Below, in pieces: positions 8,578 to 18,180 of a DNA stretch of 64,000 nucleotides (its first letter is position 1; the number at the start of each line of letters is the position of its first letter). The notes beneath the pieces were generated by a model. It was given only the letters and a program-made list of their open reading frames with translations. It ran no database searches and was not told the DNA's origin. Location: NCBI GenBank assembly GCA_963817375.1, contig CAWFOB010000002.1, positions 248,001 through 312,000 of the forward strand. The letters are read 5' to 3'. The stretch comes from JACVRM01 sp963817375. GTDB taxonomy: Bacteria > Actinomycetota > Thermoleophilia > Gaiellales > Gaiellaceae. Position numbers and translations under genes: made by a program.

Positions 8578-11020
8578 GGCCACGCTCCCCGCCGGCACGG
8601 TCACGTTCCTCTTCACGGACGTGGAGGGCTCGACCCGCCTCCTCGGCGAGCATGGCGACGCCTACGCCGACCTGCTGGCCGAGCACCGGCGGCTCCTGCG
8701 TGAGGCGTTCACCGCCCATGACGGCGTCGAGGTCGACACCCAGGGCGACGCGTTCTTCGTCGCCTTCGCGCGCGCCTCCGATGCGGCTGCGGCCGCGGCC
8801 GCCGGCCAGCGAGCCCTGGCCCCGACGCCCGTGCGCGTGCGCATGGGCCTGCACACGGGCGAGCCCAAGGTGACGGAGGAGGGCTACGTCGGCATGGACG
8901 TCCACCGCGGCGCACGCGTCGCGGCCGTCGGTCACGGTGGCCAGGTGCTCGTCTCGGAGCAGACGGCGCGTCTGCTGGGCGGGCAGGAGCTGCGCGACCT
9001 TGGCCTCCACCGGCTGAAGGACGTGGGCGAGACGCGCATCTACCAGCTCGGGAAGGACGACTTCCCGCCGCTGCGCTCGCTCTACCAGACGAATCTGCCC
9101 ACTCCCGCCAACCCGCTGATCGGCCGCAAGAAGGAGCTCGTCGAGGTCATGCGCCTGTTGGCCGTCGACCGCGCACGAGTGGTCACCGTCACCGGGCCCG
9201 GCGGCACGGGGAAGACGCGGTTCTCGATCGCGGCGGCGTCCGAGGTGACGGAGGCCTTCGCGGACGGCACCTGGTTCGTCGACCTCAGCGCTGTGCGTGA
9301 CCCAGCGCTGGTGCTGCCCGTGATCGGCGTTGCGCTCGGTGCCCGGGGTGATGTGGCCGGGCACGTCGGCGATGGGGAGGTGCTCGTCGTGCTCGACAAC
9401 ATCGAGCAGGTCGTGGACGCCGCCGCCGACCTCGCCGGCCTCCTCGCCGCCTGTCCACGGCTGCAGCTGCTCGGCACGAGCCGCGAGGCGCTGCGCATCG
9501 CCGTCGAGCGCGAGTACCCGCTCCGACCGCTGCCCGAATCCCCGGCCGTCGAGTTGTTCCGGCAGCGCGCCGCAGCGTACGGCGAGATCCCGTACGAGCT
9601 GGCCGCCGCGATCTGCGAGCGGGTCGACCGTCTGCCGCTTGCGATCGAGCTCGCCGCGGCGCGCGTCAAGGTGTTCGAGCCCGCCGCGCTGCTCGAGCGG
9701 CTCGACCAGCGGCTGCCGCTGCTCTCGTCGCACGCACGCGACCTGCCCGAGCGCCAGCGGACGCTGAACTTGACCATTGCGTGGAGCTGGGAGCTCCTCG
9801 ACGGGGAGGAGCAGATCCTGTTCGGCCGGTTCGCCGTGTTTGCGGGCGGGGCGACGCTGGAAGCCGTCGAGACGGTCTGCGACGCCGATGTGGACCTGCT
9901 CGAGTCGCTCGTGGACAAGAGCCTGCTGCGACGGCATGCCGAACGGTTCGTGATGCTCGAGACCATCCGCGAGTTCGCCGCCGAGCGCCTGCGCGAGAGC
10001 GGCCAGGACGACGGGGTCCGGCTGCGCCATGCCGAGTACTACACAGAGCTCGCGGCGACGTTCGGGCTGTCGGTGGAGACCATCCTGCGCGGCGCCGAGC
10101 AGCGGCATGACCTCGCGCTCGGCGAGGCGGGCAACCTCCGGGAAGCGCTCGGGTTCGCGCTCGACACGGGTCGGGTCGCGCTGGCGGCCCGGCTCGCGAC
10201 GAGCCTCGAAAACTTCTGGGTCACCCAGGACGCGGCCGAAGGGCGGCGCTGGGTGTCCGCAGTCCTCGCGCACGAGGCCGAGCTGCCGCGTGACCTGCTC
10301 GCCCCAACCCTCCGCTCGCTCGGATCGTCGGCCATGGCGATGGGCGACCCGCTCGTCACCATGGAGGCGTACGAGCGCGCGCTCGTGCTCTACCGCGAGC
10401 TCGGGGACGAGCTCGGCGTGGCGGCGATGGCGCATCGTGTCGGCACGCACAGCCTGTACGTGCGCGGCCCGGAGGGCGTACGCGCGCTGGCCGAGGAGTC
10501 GCTCGAGCTGCACCGCAGGCTCGGTTCGACGAGCGGCGAGTCGCAGGCGCTCAGCCTCGTCGCCGTCCTCGAATGGCGCGACGGCAACCGTGAGCAGGCT
10601 GTGGAGCTGAGACGCCGCAGCATCGCGCTAGCGCGAGACAGCGGGTTCCGCTGGTGGGAGGCGAACCAGCTCGGCGGGCTGGCCGAATGGTCGCTCGAGC
10701 TCGGGCGCGCGGACGAGGCAGCTGCTGCGGTCCGCCGCGAGCTCGAGCTTCGGCTCGAGATGGACGACAGGGTTAACCTCGTCTACTCGCTGATCAACGT
10801 CGCGCTCGTCGCGGCGAAGCAGGGCGACGAGGAGGCCGCGGGCCTCGCGTGGGGTGCTGTCGAGGCGGAGGAGGCACGGCGGCGCATCCCGTGGCCGGAG
10901 CGCGAGGACGACGCGGGCGAGGTCCTTGCGGCGGTCACGCCCGCGTTCGAGGCGGCGCGTCGGCGGGGCCGCGGGCTCACGGCAGAGGAGGCGGCGGAGG
11001 CGCTGCTCGCTGATGCCTGA
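8576..11020 (+). CDS. Class III nucleotide cyclase domain / NB-ARC-like ATPase / TPR protein (copy 1)
   Basis: 814 residues. Residues 1-165 are a class III cyclase catalytic domain with metal aspartates in FLFTDVEGSTRLL and EVDTQGDAFFVAF, and the MGLHTGEP and GMDVHRGARVA motifs. Around residue 205 is a P-loop GPGGTGKTR with a later VLVVLDNIEQV Walker B, typical of the STAND/NB-ARC-like ATPases of AfsR/LuxR-family proteins. The rest is helical TPR-like repeats. No DNA-binding domain, membrane segment or signal peptide is seen. The catalytic Asn position carries His (DVHRGAR), as in many actinobacterial relatives, so cyclase activity is uncertain. It overlaps the next, paralogous gene by 8 bases. 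Confidence 0.88.
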   Translation: MATLPAGTVTFLFTDVEGSTRLLGEHGDAYADLLAEHRRLLREAFTAHDGVEVDTQGDAFFVAFARASDAAAAAAAGQRALAPTPVRVRMGLHTGEPKVTEEGYVGMDVHRGARVAAVGHGGQVLVSEQTARLLGGQELRDLGLHRLKDVGETRIYQLGKDDFPPLRSLYQTNLPTPANPLIGRKKELVEVMRLLAVDRARVVTVTGPGGTGKTRFSIAAASEVTEAFADGTWFVDLSAVRDPALVLPVIGVALGARGDVAGHVGDGEVLVVLDNIEQVVDAAADLAGLLAACPRLQLLGTSREALRIAVEREYPLRPLPESPAVELFRQRAAAYGEIPYELAAAICERVDRLPLAIELAAARVKVFEPAALLERLDQRLPLLSSHARDLPERQRTLNLTIAWSWELLDGEEQILFGRFAVFAGGATLEAVETVCDADVDLLESLVDKSLLRRHAERFVMLETIREFAAERLRESGQDDGVRLRHAEYYTELAATFGLSVETILRGAEQRHDLALGEAGNLREALGFALDTGRVALAARLATSLENFWVTQDAAEGRRWVSAVLAHEAELPRDLLAPTLRSLGSSAMAMGDPLVTMEAYERALVLYRELGDELGVAAMAHRVGTHSLYVRGPEGVRALAEESLELHRRLGSTSGESQALSLVAVLEWRDGNREQAVELRRRSIALARDSGFRWWEANQLGGLAEWSLELGRADEAAAAVRRELELRLEMDDRVNLVYSLINVALVAAKQGDEEAAGLAWGAVEAEEARRRIPWPEREDDAGEVLAAVTPAFEAARRRGRGLTAEEAAEALLADA

Positions 11021-13445
11021 GCTTCCCGCGGGCACGGTCACCTTCGTCTTCACCGACATCGAGGGCTCGACGCGCCTGCTGCGCGAGCTCGGCGACGGCT
11101 ACGCGGAGGCGCTCGCGGAGCACCGCCGGGTCGTCCGCGAGGCGTTCGCCGGCGGTGCCGAAGTGGACACCCAGGGCGACGCGTTCTTCTACGCGTTCGC
11201 CGACGCCCGCGACGCGGCGGACGCCGCGGCGGCGGCGCAGCGCGCGCTGTCGGGCGGGCCGGTGCGCGTGCGGATGGGCCTTCACACCGGCAGGCCCGAG
11301 CGCACGGGCGAGGGGTATGTCGGCCTCGACGTCCACCTCGGCGCCCGCATCGCCGCGTCCGGTCACGGCGGCCAGGTCGTCCTATCGCGTGCAACCCGCG
11401 ACCTGCTCGACAGCATCGTCTGCCGCGACCTCGGCGAGCACCGGCTCAAGGACTTCGACGAGCCAGTCTGGATCTTCCAGCTCGGCGACGAGGTCTTCCC
11501 GCCGCTCAAGACGATCGCGAACACGAACCTGCCGCGGCCGGCGTCGAGCTTCGTCGGCCGCGAGCGCGAGGTTCGCGAGGTGGCGGCCGCCCTTCGGAAC
11601 GGCGCGCGGCTCGTGACGCTCACGGGCCCGGGCGGCTCCGGGAAGACCCGCCTGGCGATCGAGGCCGCAGCCGAGCTCGTCGGCGACTTCCGGGCCGGCG
11701 TCTTCTGGGTCGGCCTCGCGACGCTCCGCGACCCGGCGCTCGTCGTCCCGACCGTCGCGCAGGCGGTCGGCGCCCAGGGCCCGATCGCGGCGCACGTCGG
11801 CGAGCGGGAGCAGCTGCTCCTGCTCGACAACCTGGAGCAGGTGATCGGGGCGGCGCCCGAGCTGGGGCAGGTGGTCGAGGCATGCCCGAACCTGCGCCTC
11901 CTCGTGACGTCACGCGAGCTGCTCAACGTCCGCGGCGAGGTGGAGTACGAGGTGCTGCCGCTCGAGAACAGCGAGGCGGTGACGCTCTTCTGCGAGCGAG
12001 CGCGCGTCCCGGCGAGCCCCGCTGTGGAGGAGCTCTGCCGGCGCCTGGACGACATGCCGCTCGCCGTCGAGCTCGCTGCGGCGCGCGTGAAGGTGCTGCC
12101 CCCGGAGCAGATCGTCGAGCGGCTCGGGCAGCGGCTCGACCTGTTGAAGGGCGGCCGCGACGCCGATCCCCGCCAGGCGACGCTGCGCGCGACGATCGAG
12201 TGGAGCCACGACCTGCTCGACGAGGACGAGCGGCGGCTGTTCGCCCGCCTCGCCGTCTTCCCGGGCTGCACCCTCGAGTCCGCCGAGGCCGTGTGCGACG
12301 CCGATCTCGACGTGCTCCAGTCGCTCGTCGAGAAGAGCCTCGTGCGGCGAACCGGCGACCGCTTCTGGATGCTCGAGACGATTCGCGAGTTCGCGACTGA
12401 GCGCCTCGACGCGTCCCGCGAGGCGGACGCGATCCGCCGCCGCCACGCCGAGCATTTCGCCGACGTCGCGGACGCGACGTTCCTGGCGGTCGAACGGCTC
12501 GATCAGGGCCCGATGCGCCACGACATCGCACAGGCCGAGCAGGACAACATCCGCGCGGCGCTCGACTGGGCGGTCGAGCACGATCCCGCGCTCGGCTTGC
12601 GCATCGCCGTCGGGCTGGAGCAATTCTGGGTCGGTCAGGATCCCGCCGAGGGCATGCGGCGGATCGAGGCCCTCCTCGATCGCGCAGGCGACCTTCCGCC
12701 CGCGCTGGAGGCCGGCTCCCTGCGCGTCCTGGGCGGGACGTCACAGGTTTCCGGCGATCACGACCGGGGGCGTCCGCTCTATGAGCGGTGCCTCGCGCTG
12801 TACGAGGAGCTCGGCGCCGAGTTGGGCATCATCCACATCCGCCACCGCCTGGCCATGTGCGACATGCAGGACGGCGACCCTGCGCATGCACGGGAGCTGC
12901 TGGAGGAGAACCTCGTGCGCGCTCGGGCGCTCGGCTCGCTCGGGCTCGAGACCGAGGCGCTGGGGGCGCTCGCGCAGCTCGAAGCGGCCGACGGCAACGT
13001 CGAGCAGGCGATGGAGATGAACGCGCGCCAGATCGAGCTTGCGCGCGAGATCGGCTTCCCCTGGTTCGAGGCGATCGGCGAGATCAACCAGGCGGAGTAC
13101 GCGCTGAAGCTCGGCCGCCCCGACGAGGCACTCGCGCATAGCAATGCGTCGCTTGCGCTCTGCCGGTCGATGGACGAGCAGATCCTGTCCACGTACGTCG
13201 TCGCGTTCGTCGCGGCCGTCGCGCGGGCGCGCGGCGACGACGAGCCGGCCGGGATGTTGTGGGGCGCGGTCGAGGCCGAGCGCGAACGGCGCTCCGTCGG
13301 CTGGGTCGGCGACGACATCGACGAGCTGGCGGCCCGCGTCGTCGAGGACGGCAGCGCGGAGGTCGAGGCCGGTCGCGTCGCGGGCCGGCGGCTGACGTTC
13401 GCGGAGGCGCAGGAGGCGGCCGCGGCCTACGCAGCGCGCGCGTAG
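11013..13445 (+). CDS. Class III nucleotide cyclase domain / NB-ARC-like ATPase / TPR protein (copy 2)
   Basis: 810 residues from ATG 11013, overlapping the previous stop by 8 bases. It has the same architecture as its neighbour: cyclase domain with FVFTDIEGSTRLL and VDTQGDAFFYAF, P-loop GPGGSGKTR near residue 204, Walker B LLLLDNLEQV, and C-terminal TPR-like helices. The two proteins align along their whole length but differ substantially, especially in the TPR part, so this is an old tandem duplication with presumably different inputs. Both are probably cytosolic signalling ATPases. The target of the signal is not evident. The 3' end overlaps the convergent BNR gene by 19 bases. Confidence 0.88.
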   Translation: MPELPAGTVTFVFTDIEGSTRLLRELGDGYAEALAEHRRVVREAFAGGAEVDTQGDAFFYAFADARDAADAAAAAQRALSGGPVRVRMGLHTGRPERTGEGYVGLDVHLGARIAASGHGGQVVLSRATRDLLDSIVCRDLGEHRLKDFDEPVWIFQLGDEVFPPLKTIANTNLPRPASSFVGREREVREVAAALRNGARLVTLTGPGGSGKTRLAIEAAAELVGDFRAGVFWVGLATLRDPALVVPTVAQAVGAQGPIAAHVGEREQLLLLDNLEQVIGAAPELGQVVEACPNLRLLVTSRELLNVRGEVEYEVLPLENSEAVTLFCERARVPASPAVEELCRRLDDMPLAVELAAARVKVLPPEQIVERLGQRLDLLKGGRDADPRQATLRATIEWSHDLLDEDERRLFARLAVFPGCTLESAEAVCDADLDVLQSLVEKSLVRRTGDRFWMLETIREFATERLDASREADAIRRRHAEHFADVADATFLAVERLDQGPMRHDIAQAEQDNIRAALDWAVEHDPALGLRIAVGLEQFWVGQDPAEGMRRIEALLDRAGDLPPALEAGSLRVLGGTSQVSGDHDRGRPLYERCLALYEELGAELGIIHIRHRLAMCDMQDGDPAHARELLEENLVRARALGSLGLETEALGALAQLEAADGNVEQAMEMNARQIELAREIGFPWFEAIGEINQAEYALKLGRPDEALAHSNASLALCRSMDEQILSTYVVAFVAAVARARGDDEPAGMLWGAVEAERERRSVGWVGDDIDELAARVVEDGSAEVEAGRVAGRRLTFAEAQEAAAAYAARA

Positions 13446-14770
13446 AAGACGTCGGTGCTGTTGCCGGCGGCAGGTCTCGCGGTGACGAAGACGGCGCCGA
13501 AGCCGCCGCCGGCGAGCGGCGCCGCGCCCATGTAGTCGCCGACGAAGTAGCCGCCGGGGACGAGCGGGCTCGGCGTGATCTGCGGCGCGTCCGTGATCGC
13601 GAAGTCCGGGGAGACGGCGCTGTCCGTGACGTGCCGGCCGCCGTCGGACGAGCGCGCCAGGCGGTACTGGGAGCCCAGCTCCAGGTAGAGCACGGCGATC
13701 GACCCGTTGCCGCGCGCCGCGACCACCGGGATGATCGCGGCACCTGACGTGGGGCGGCTGACGCGCCGCGGCGCGCTCCAGCGGCGGCCGCCGTCGGTGG
13801 AGCGCGTCAGCAGGATGTCCTCGTGCGCGCCGCCGGACAGCCGCGCGTCCTGCCACACGGCGTAGAGCGCGCCGCGCCCGTCGATCGCGAACGATGGCAC
13901 CTGCGGCGACGTGCGGATCACCGGCCCGCCCCGGCGCGCGGCGGGCGTGCCCGTCCCGAAAAGCCGCGCCGCGCCCCAGTGACGCCCGCCGTCGACCGAG
14001 CGCGAGACGAGGTACCAGGCGGGGCGCGTCGGCGTCGCGTAGCCGCCGCGGATCCACGCGGTGAAGAGGTACAGCGTCCCTGTGCGCGGGTCGACGAGGA
14101 TCTGCCCGTCCTCCGGCCCGGCGGCCTGGCCGTGGCGCACGACGACCCGCGGCGCGCTCCAGTGCCGCCCGCCGTCGCGCGTGATCGACACCACCTCGTC
14201 GCTGGTCGTGCCGGGCGGGCTGGTCGAGAGGTAGTCCGACCACGTCACGTACGCCACGCCGCGCCTGCGCGGGTCGGCCGTCACCGCCTCCTTGTCGGTC
14301 AGCCCGTACTGCCCGCGCAGGAGCACCGGCTTCGCCCACGTGCGCCCCCAGTCGGCGGAGGCCGTCACCGACACGACGTCGGAGAGCGTGGACGCATAGA
14401 TGCGGCCGTCGGGGCCAACGCTGACCCAGGGGTCGCTGGCGAAGGGCGCCTGGCGCGCGTTCGGGCCGGCGCAGGCGCTGACGGGGAGCACCGTCTTGCG
14501 CCAGGTCTCCCCGCCGTCTGTGCTCGCCGCCGAAACGATGCCGCGCGCACCGCCGCCGTGGTAGCGGTCCTGCTGGTAGACGGCGACCAGGCGGCTCGCG
14601 TGCTTCGGGTCGGCTGCGAGCGACGGCTCGACCTCCGCCCCCTCGAACGCCGGCGCGGAGGCGCAGCCCTGGAACGGCGACGGCCCGGACACCAGTGCCG
14701 GCGCAGTCACCGCCGTCGCCACAACGGAGGCGGTGAGGGCGAGCGCGGTCGGCGTGCGCCAGGTGAGCAT
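13427..14770 (-). CDS. Exported BNR-repeat (sialidase/neuraminidase-like) protein
   Basis: 447 residues from ATG 14770, chosen because AGAGG lies 5 bases upstream; GTG 14776 is an alternative. There is a signal peptide (ALALTASVVATAVTAPALVSG). Asp-box/BNR motifs recur: STDGGETW, TRDGGRHWSAPR, SVDGGRHW, STDGGRRW, SSDGGRH. This is the regular pattern of a six-bladed propeller. Sialidase catalytic residues cannot be assigned with confidence, so substrate binding rather than hydrolysis is possible. It is related in type, not closely in sequence, to the protein at 7171-8577, and the two flank the duplicated cyclase genes. Confidence 0.78.
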   Translation of the reverse strand: MLTWRTPTALALTASVVATAVTAPALVSGPSPFQGCASAPAFEGAEVEPSLAADPKHASRLVAVYQQDRYHGGGARGIVSAASTDGGETWRKTVLPVSACAGPNARQAPFASDPWVSVGPDGRIYASTLSDVVSVTASADWGRTWAKPVLLRGQYGLTDKEAVTADPRRRGVAYVTWSDYLSTSPPGTTSDEVVSITRDGGRHWSAPRVVVRHGQAAGPEDGQILVDPRTGTLYLFTAWIRGGYATPTRPAWYLVSRSVDGGRHWGAARLFGTGTPAARRGGPVIRTSPQVPSFAIDGRGALYAVWQDARLSGGAHEDILLTRSTDGGRRWSAPRRVSRPTSGAAIIPVVAARGNGSIAVLYLELGSQYRLARSSDGGRHVTDSAVSPDFAITDAPQITPSPLVPGGYFVGDYMGAAPLAGGGFGAVFVTARPAAGNSTDVFYARAA

Positions 14771-14822
14771 CGGCACCTCTTGTGACGCTGCTTCGCGCCG
14801 GGGGTTGGCTATGACGACCCCA

Positions 14823-14828
14823 TAGACT
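14823..14828 (+). promoter_or_regulatory. -10-like box of a putative leaderless promoter (ubiD)
   Basis: TAGACT, then 7 bases and GTG 14836. It lies in the 65-base divergent spacer and would start the quinone/respiration operon. Confidence 0.45.
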
Positions 14829-14835
14829 CACCGCC

Positions 14836-16335
14836 GTGACGCCGCCCGGCGACCTGCGCGAGTGGATCCGGCTCCTCGAGTCGAACGGAGAGCTCACCCG
14901 CGTGGCCGCCGAGGTCGACCCGTACCTCGAGGTGACGGAGATCGTCGACCGCACCGTCAAGTCGGGCGGGCCGGCGCTCCTGTTCGAGAACCCGAAGGCC
15001 TCGCGGCACGCCCTCCTGATCAACCAGTTCGGCACCGAGCGTCGCATGTGCATGGGCTTCGGCGTCGAGCGGCTCGACGACATCGCGGCCAGGCTCGAGG
15101 ACATCCTCGAGATGCAGCCGCCGCAGGGGCTCGCCGAGAAGGTGCGCGGCCTCAAGACGCTGAAGTCGATCGCCGACTCGCGGCCGAAGGTCGTGAAGCG
15201 GGGCGCCTCGCAGGAGGTCGTGCTGACCGGCGACGAGGTCGACCTCTCCCGCCTGCCGGTCCAGACCTGCTGGCCCGGCGACGCCGGCCCGTTCATCACG
15301 CTCCCGGCGGTGATCACGAAGGACCCGAAGACCGGGTCGCGCAACGTCGGCATGTACCGCATGCAGGTGCTCGACGAGCGCTCGACGGCGATGCACTGGC
15401 AGATCCACAAGGACGGCCGCATGGACTACCTCGCTACCGACGGGCGGCTGGAGGTGGCGGTCGCGCTGGGCCTCGACCCCGTCGCCGCCTACTCGGCGTC
15501 CGCGCCGCTGCCGAAGCACATCGACGAGTTCATGGTCGCCGGCTTCCTGAAGGGCGAGCCGGTCGAGATGGTGCAGGCGAAGACGGTCGACCTCCAGGTG
15601 CCCGCCGGGGCCGAGATCGTCCTCGAGGGCTACGTCCAGCAGGGCGACCTCACGCAGGAGGGGCCGTTCGGCGACCACACCGGCTACTACACGGCGGCCG
15701 AGCCGTTCCCGGTCTTCCACGTGACCGCGATGACGATGCGCGAGAACGCGATCTACCCGTCGATCGTCGTCGGCAAGCCGCCGGCCGAGGACGCGTGGCT
15801 CGGCAAGGCGACCGAGCGGATCTTCCTGCCCGCCGTGCGCATGACGCTGCCGGAGCTCGTCGACTACGACCTGCCGGTCGCCGGTGCGTTCCACAACTGC
15901 GTGATCGTCTCGATCCGCAAGGCGTTCCCGGGCCACGCGAAGAAGGTCATGCACGCGATCTGGGGCCTCGGGATGCTCAGCCTCTCCAAGTCGATCGTGG
16001 TCGTCGACGCGCACGTCGACGTGCACGACTACGAGGAGGTCTTCTTCTACGTCGGGGCCAACGTCGACCCGAAGCGGGACATCCTGCTCACGGAGGGGCC
16101 GGCCGACCACCTCGACCACGCGACCACGCTCCAGTTCATCTCGGGGAAGATCGGCATCGACGCCACCGCCAAGGGGCCGGAGGAGGGCGCGCGCGAGTGG
16201 CCGCCCGAGATCGAGATGACGCCGGAGATCAGGGAGCTCGTCGACCGGCGCTGGGCCGACTACGGGATCGCCGCGGCGGCCGCGAGCGCGAACGGCGGCC
16301 GCGCGCGACGCTTGCGGCGGCTGTCACGTCGTTGA
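14836..16335 (+). CDS. ubiD: UbiD family decarboxylase (menaquinone pathway)
   Basis: 499 residues, full length. UbiD enzymes use prenylated FMN to decarboxylate aromatic or acrylic acids. Family landmarks are visible: the N-terminal DLREWIRLLESNGELTRV, GPFGDHTGYY with the active-site acidic region in LTQEGPFGDH, and a late ISGKIGIDATAKGP. With ubiX downstream (prFMN supply) and mqnA/C/E nearby, it most likely decarboxylates a futalosine-pathway intermediate. It heads a run of same-strand genes that includes the cytochrome bc complex. Confidence 0.92.
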   Translation: MTPPGDLREWIRLLESNGELTRVAAEVDPYLEVTEIVDRTVKSGGPALLFENPKASRHALLINQFGTERRMCMGFGVERLDDIAARLEDILEMQPPQGLAEKVRGLKTLKSIADSRPKVVKRGASQEVVLTGDEVDLSRLPVQTCWPGDAGPFITLPAVITKDPKTGSRNVGMYRMQVLDERSTAMHWQIHKDGRMDYLATDGRLEVAVALGLDPVAAYSASAPLPKHIDEFMVAGFLKGEPVEMVQAKTVDLQVPAGAEIVLEGYVQQGDLTQEGPFGDHTGYYTAAEPFPVFHVTAMTMRENAIYPSIVVGKPPAEDAWLGKATERIFLPAVRMTLPELVDYDLPVAGAFHNCVIVSIRKAFPGHAKKVMHAIWGLGMLSLSKSIVVVDAHVDVHDYEEVFFYVGANVDPKRDILLTEGPADHLDHATTLQFISGKIGIDATAKGPEEGAREWPPEIEMTPEIRELVDRRWADYGIAAAAASANGGRARRLRRLSRR

Positions 16336-16419
16336 CGTGTAAGGATTCCCGCGGCTTGAATGGCGGCGACCGTCCGTAAGGACTGCGGGCGCGAGGACAA
16401 GGAGGCAGGGGAACCACTC

Positions 16420-17376
16420 GTGGCGAACGGCGAGGGAGGGTCAGGCCCGGGGCCGACGATCTGGCCGATCGGCTTCGCCGTCGGCATCGTCTGCATCCTC
16501 GCCGGGCTGATCGTCAGCACCACGGCGGTCGTGGCGGGCGTGGTCATCGCCGTCGTCTTCGGCTTCCTCTGGGCGCGCGAGGCAACCCGCGAGTACCGCG
16601 GCACCGCTGAGCAGGCCGCGCCCGGGCCGGCGGCAGCGCCCCAGCCGGCCACGGCACCCAAGGCGCCGGTGCCGGCGCCGGCACCGGAGCCGGACATGTT
16701 CGACGAGGGCGTGGACAACCGGTACCCGCGCAGCGTCTTCCTCGAGGCCAGCACGCTGGGGCTCGCCGCGCTGATCGGCGCCCTCGTCACGATCCCGGTG
16801 CTCGGATTCGTCGTTCTTCCGTCCTTCGAGGACCAGGAGTACGACGACGTCAACCTCGGCCCGCTCGACAACTTCCCCGAGGGCAAGTGGATCATCACGC
16901 AGTTCTTCCGCGACCCGACGGCCGGCGAGGTCAGCCACCGGGTCGCCTACATCCGCAACAACGGCAACCTCAGCTTCACGATCATCTCCAACCGCTGCGC
17001 GCACCTCGGCTGCCCGGTGCAGCCGAACGGCCTCGTCGCCGAGAACCAGCGGAAGACGATCAGCGTCATCCAGAACAAGAAGCGCTCGGCCGTCACGCTG
17101 ATCCCTGCAGCGCCGTCCGGCTTCGGCTGCCCGTGCCACGGCGGCCAGTACGACACCGAGGGCAACCGCACCGCCGGCCCGCCCGTGCGCGCGCTCGACC
17201 GTTACGAGTTCTCGATCGTCAGCCGCAACCTCGTGCTGAACAAGCCGTACAGCGTCGCCCACGTCACCGGGACGGGGGCGAACGCGAAGATCCAGGCCTA
17301 CCCGCTGACCGGTCCCGGCCAGCACGTCGACGGGGTCGAGTCGTGGCTGTACCCGATCCAGCCGCCGGGGAGATAG
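16420..17376 (+). CDS. qcrA: Menaquinol-cytochrome c reductase Rieske iron-sulfur subunit
   Basis: 318 residues from GTG 16420 (AGGGGA 7 bases upstream); ATG 16360 is possible but puts a charged stretch in front. Two N-terminal helices lie at about 12-60, a proline/alanine linker follows, and a third helix is near 115-140, the three-helix actinobacterial Rieske layout. The [2Fe-2S] binding boxes are CAHLGCPVQP and FGCPCHGGQYD. It transfers electrons from menaquinol to the cytochrome c domain of QcrC on the outer face of the membrane. It is followed after 3 bases by qcrB. Confidence 0.94.
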   Translation: MANGEGGSGPGPTIWPIGFAVGIVCILAGLIVSTTAVVAGVVIAVVFGFLWAREATREYRGTAEQAAPGPAAAPQPATAPKAPVPAPAPEPDMFDEGVDNRYPRSVFLEASTLGLAALIGALVTIPVLGFVVLPSFEDQEYDDVNLGPLDNFPEGKWIITQFFRDPTAGEVSHRVAYIRNNGNLSFTIISNRCAHLGCPVQPNGLVAENQRKTISVIQNKKRSAVTLIPAAPSGFGCPCHGGQYDTEGNRTAGPPVRALDRYEFSIVSRNLVLNKPYSVAHVTGTGANAKIQAYPLTGPGQHVDGVESWLYPIQPPGR

Positions 17377-17379
17377 ACG

Positions 17380-18180
17380 ATGCCGCCGCTTCCTGATCGG
17401 AATCGCAAGCCGTCGGTCGTGAAGACGGTGGTCATGTACCCGCTCGACTGGCTGGAGGAGCGCTCCGGGCTCATCGGCGGCGTCAAGTACTTCCTCTTCC
17501 GCAACGTGCCGCGCGACACGGGCTGGTTCCACACCCTCGGCTCGGCGACCCTGACCGCGTTCATTGTCCAGGCGCTGACCGGCGTGGTGCTGGCGATGTA
17601 CTACAAGCCCGATCCGGCGACCGCGTACGCGTCGATCCAGTTCATCACCAACGACCTCACGCTCGGCTGGCTCGTCCGCGGCATGCACCGCTGGGGCGCC
17701 AGCGTCTTCATCATCCTGCTCTTCTTCCACGCGGCCCGCGTGTTCCTGTTCGGGGCCTACAAGTACCCCCGCGAGCTGAACTGGATCGTCGGGGTCATCC
17801 TCCTGATCCTCGGGATGCTCGAGGGCTTCACCGGCTACCTGCTGCCGTGGGACCAGACCGCGTACTGGGCGACGGTCGTCGGCATCAACCTGAACGGGAC
17901 GGCGCCGTTCGTCGGCGAGTTCCTGTCGCAGTTCCTACGAGCGGGCGCCGAGATCAACGGGGACACGCTGACGCGCTTCTACGCGCTGCACATGCTGGTG
18001 ATCCCGGGTGCGCTGATCGGCCTGATCACGCTGCACCTCTACCTCGTCGTGCGCCTCGGCGTGACGTCGCCGCCGTGGTCGGACGAAGCGGCGGGCCGCG
18101 AGCGGCCGGAGCCGGAGCCGCAGCCGAACGGGCGCACCGGGCTCGTCCAGCCGGCGCCACGCGGGGGGTACAAGCGATGA
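17380..18180 (+). CDS. qcrB: Cytochrome b (N-terminal, b6-type) subunit of bc complex
   Basis: 266 residues. Four core membrane helices carry the bis-histidine heme ligands H103/H204 and H117/H219; the 14-residue gap in the second pair resembles b6-type rather than mitochondrial cytochrome b. GYLLPWDQTAYWA is the quinol-site motif. As in Bacillus, the C-terminal helices of cytochrome b are encoded separately by the next gene. The proline/glutamate-rich tail after about 238 is cytoplasmic. Its ATGA overlaps the start of qcrC. Confidence 0.95.
   Translation: MPPLPDRNRKPSVVKTVVMYPLDWLEERSGLIGGVKYFLFRNVPRDTGWFHTLGSATLTAFIVQALTGVVLAMYYKPDPATAYASIQFITNDLTLGWLVRGMHRWGASVFIILLFFHAARVFLFGAYKYPRELNWIVGVILLILGMLEGFTGYLLPWDQTAYWATVVGINLNGTAPFVGEFLSQFLRAGAEINGDTLTRFYALHMLVIPGALIGLITLHLYLVVRLGVTSPPWSDEAAGRERPEPEPQPNGRTGLVQPAPRGGYKR

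Noticed and set aside
6284..10513. 1409-residue minus-strand open frame, and other long antisense frames (79-2943, 2555-4807, 23214-26321, 42889-46368)
   Set aside because: They are shadows of well-supported genes on the other strand, full of Arg/Ala/Gly/Pro low-complexity sequence, as expected where GC-rich third positions remove stops.
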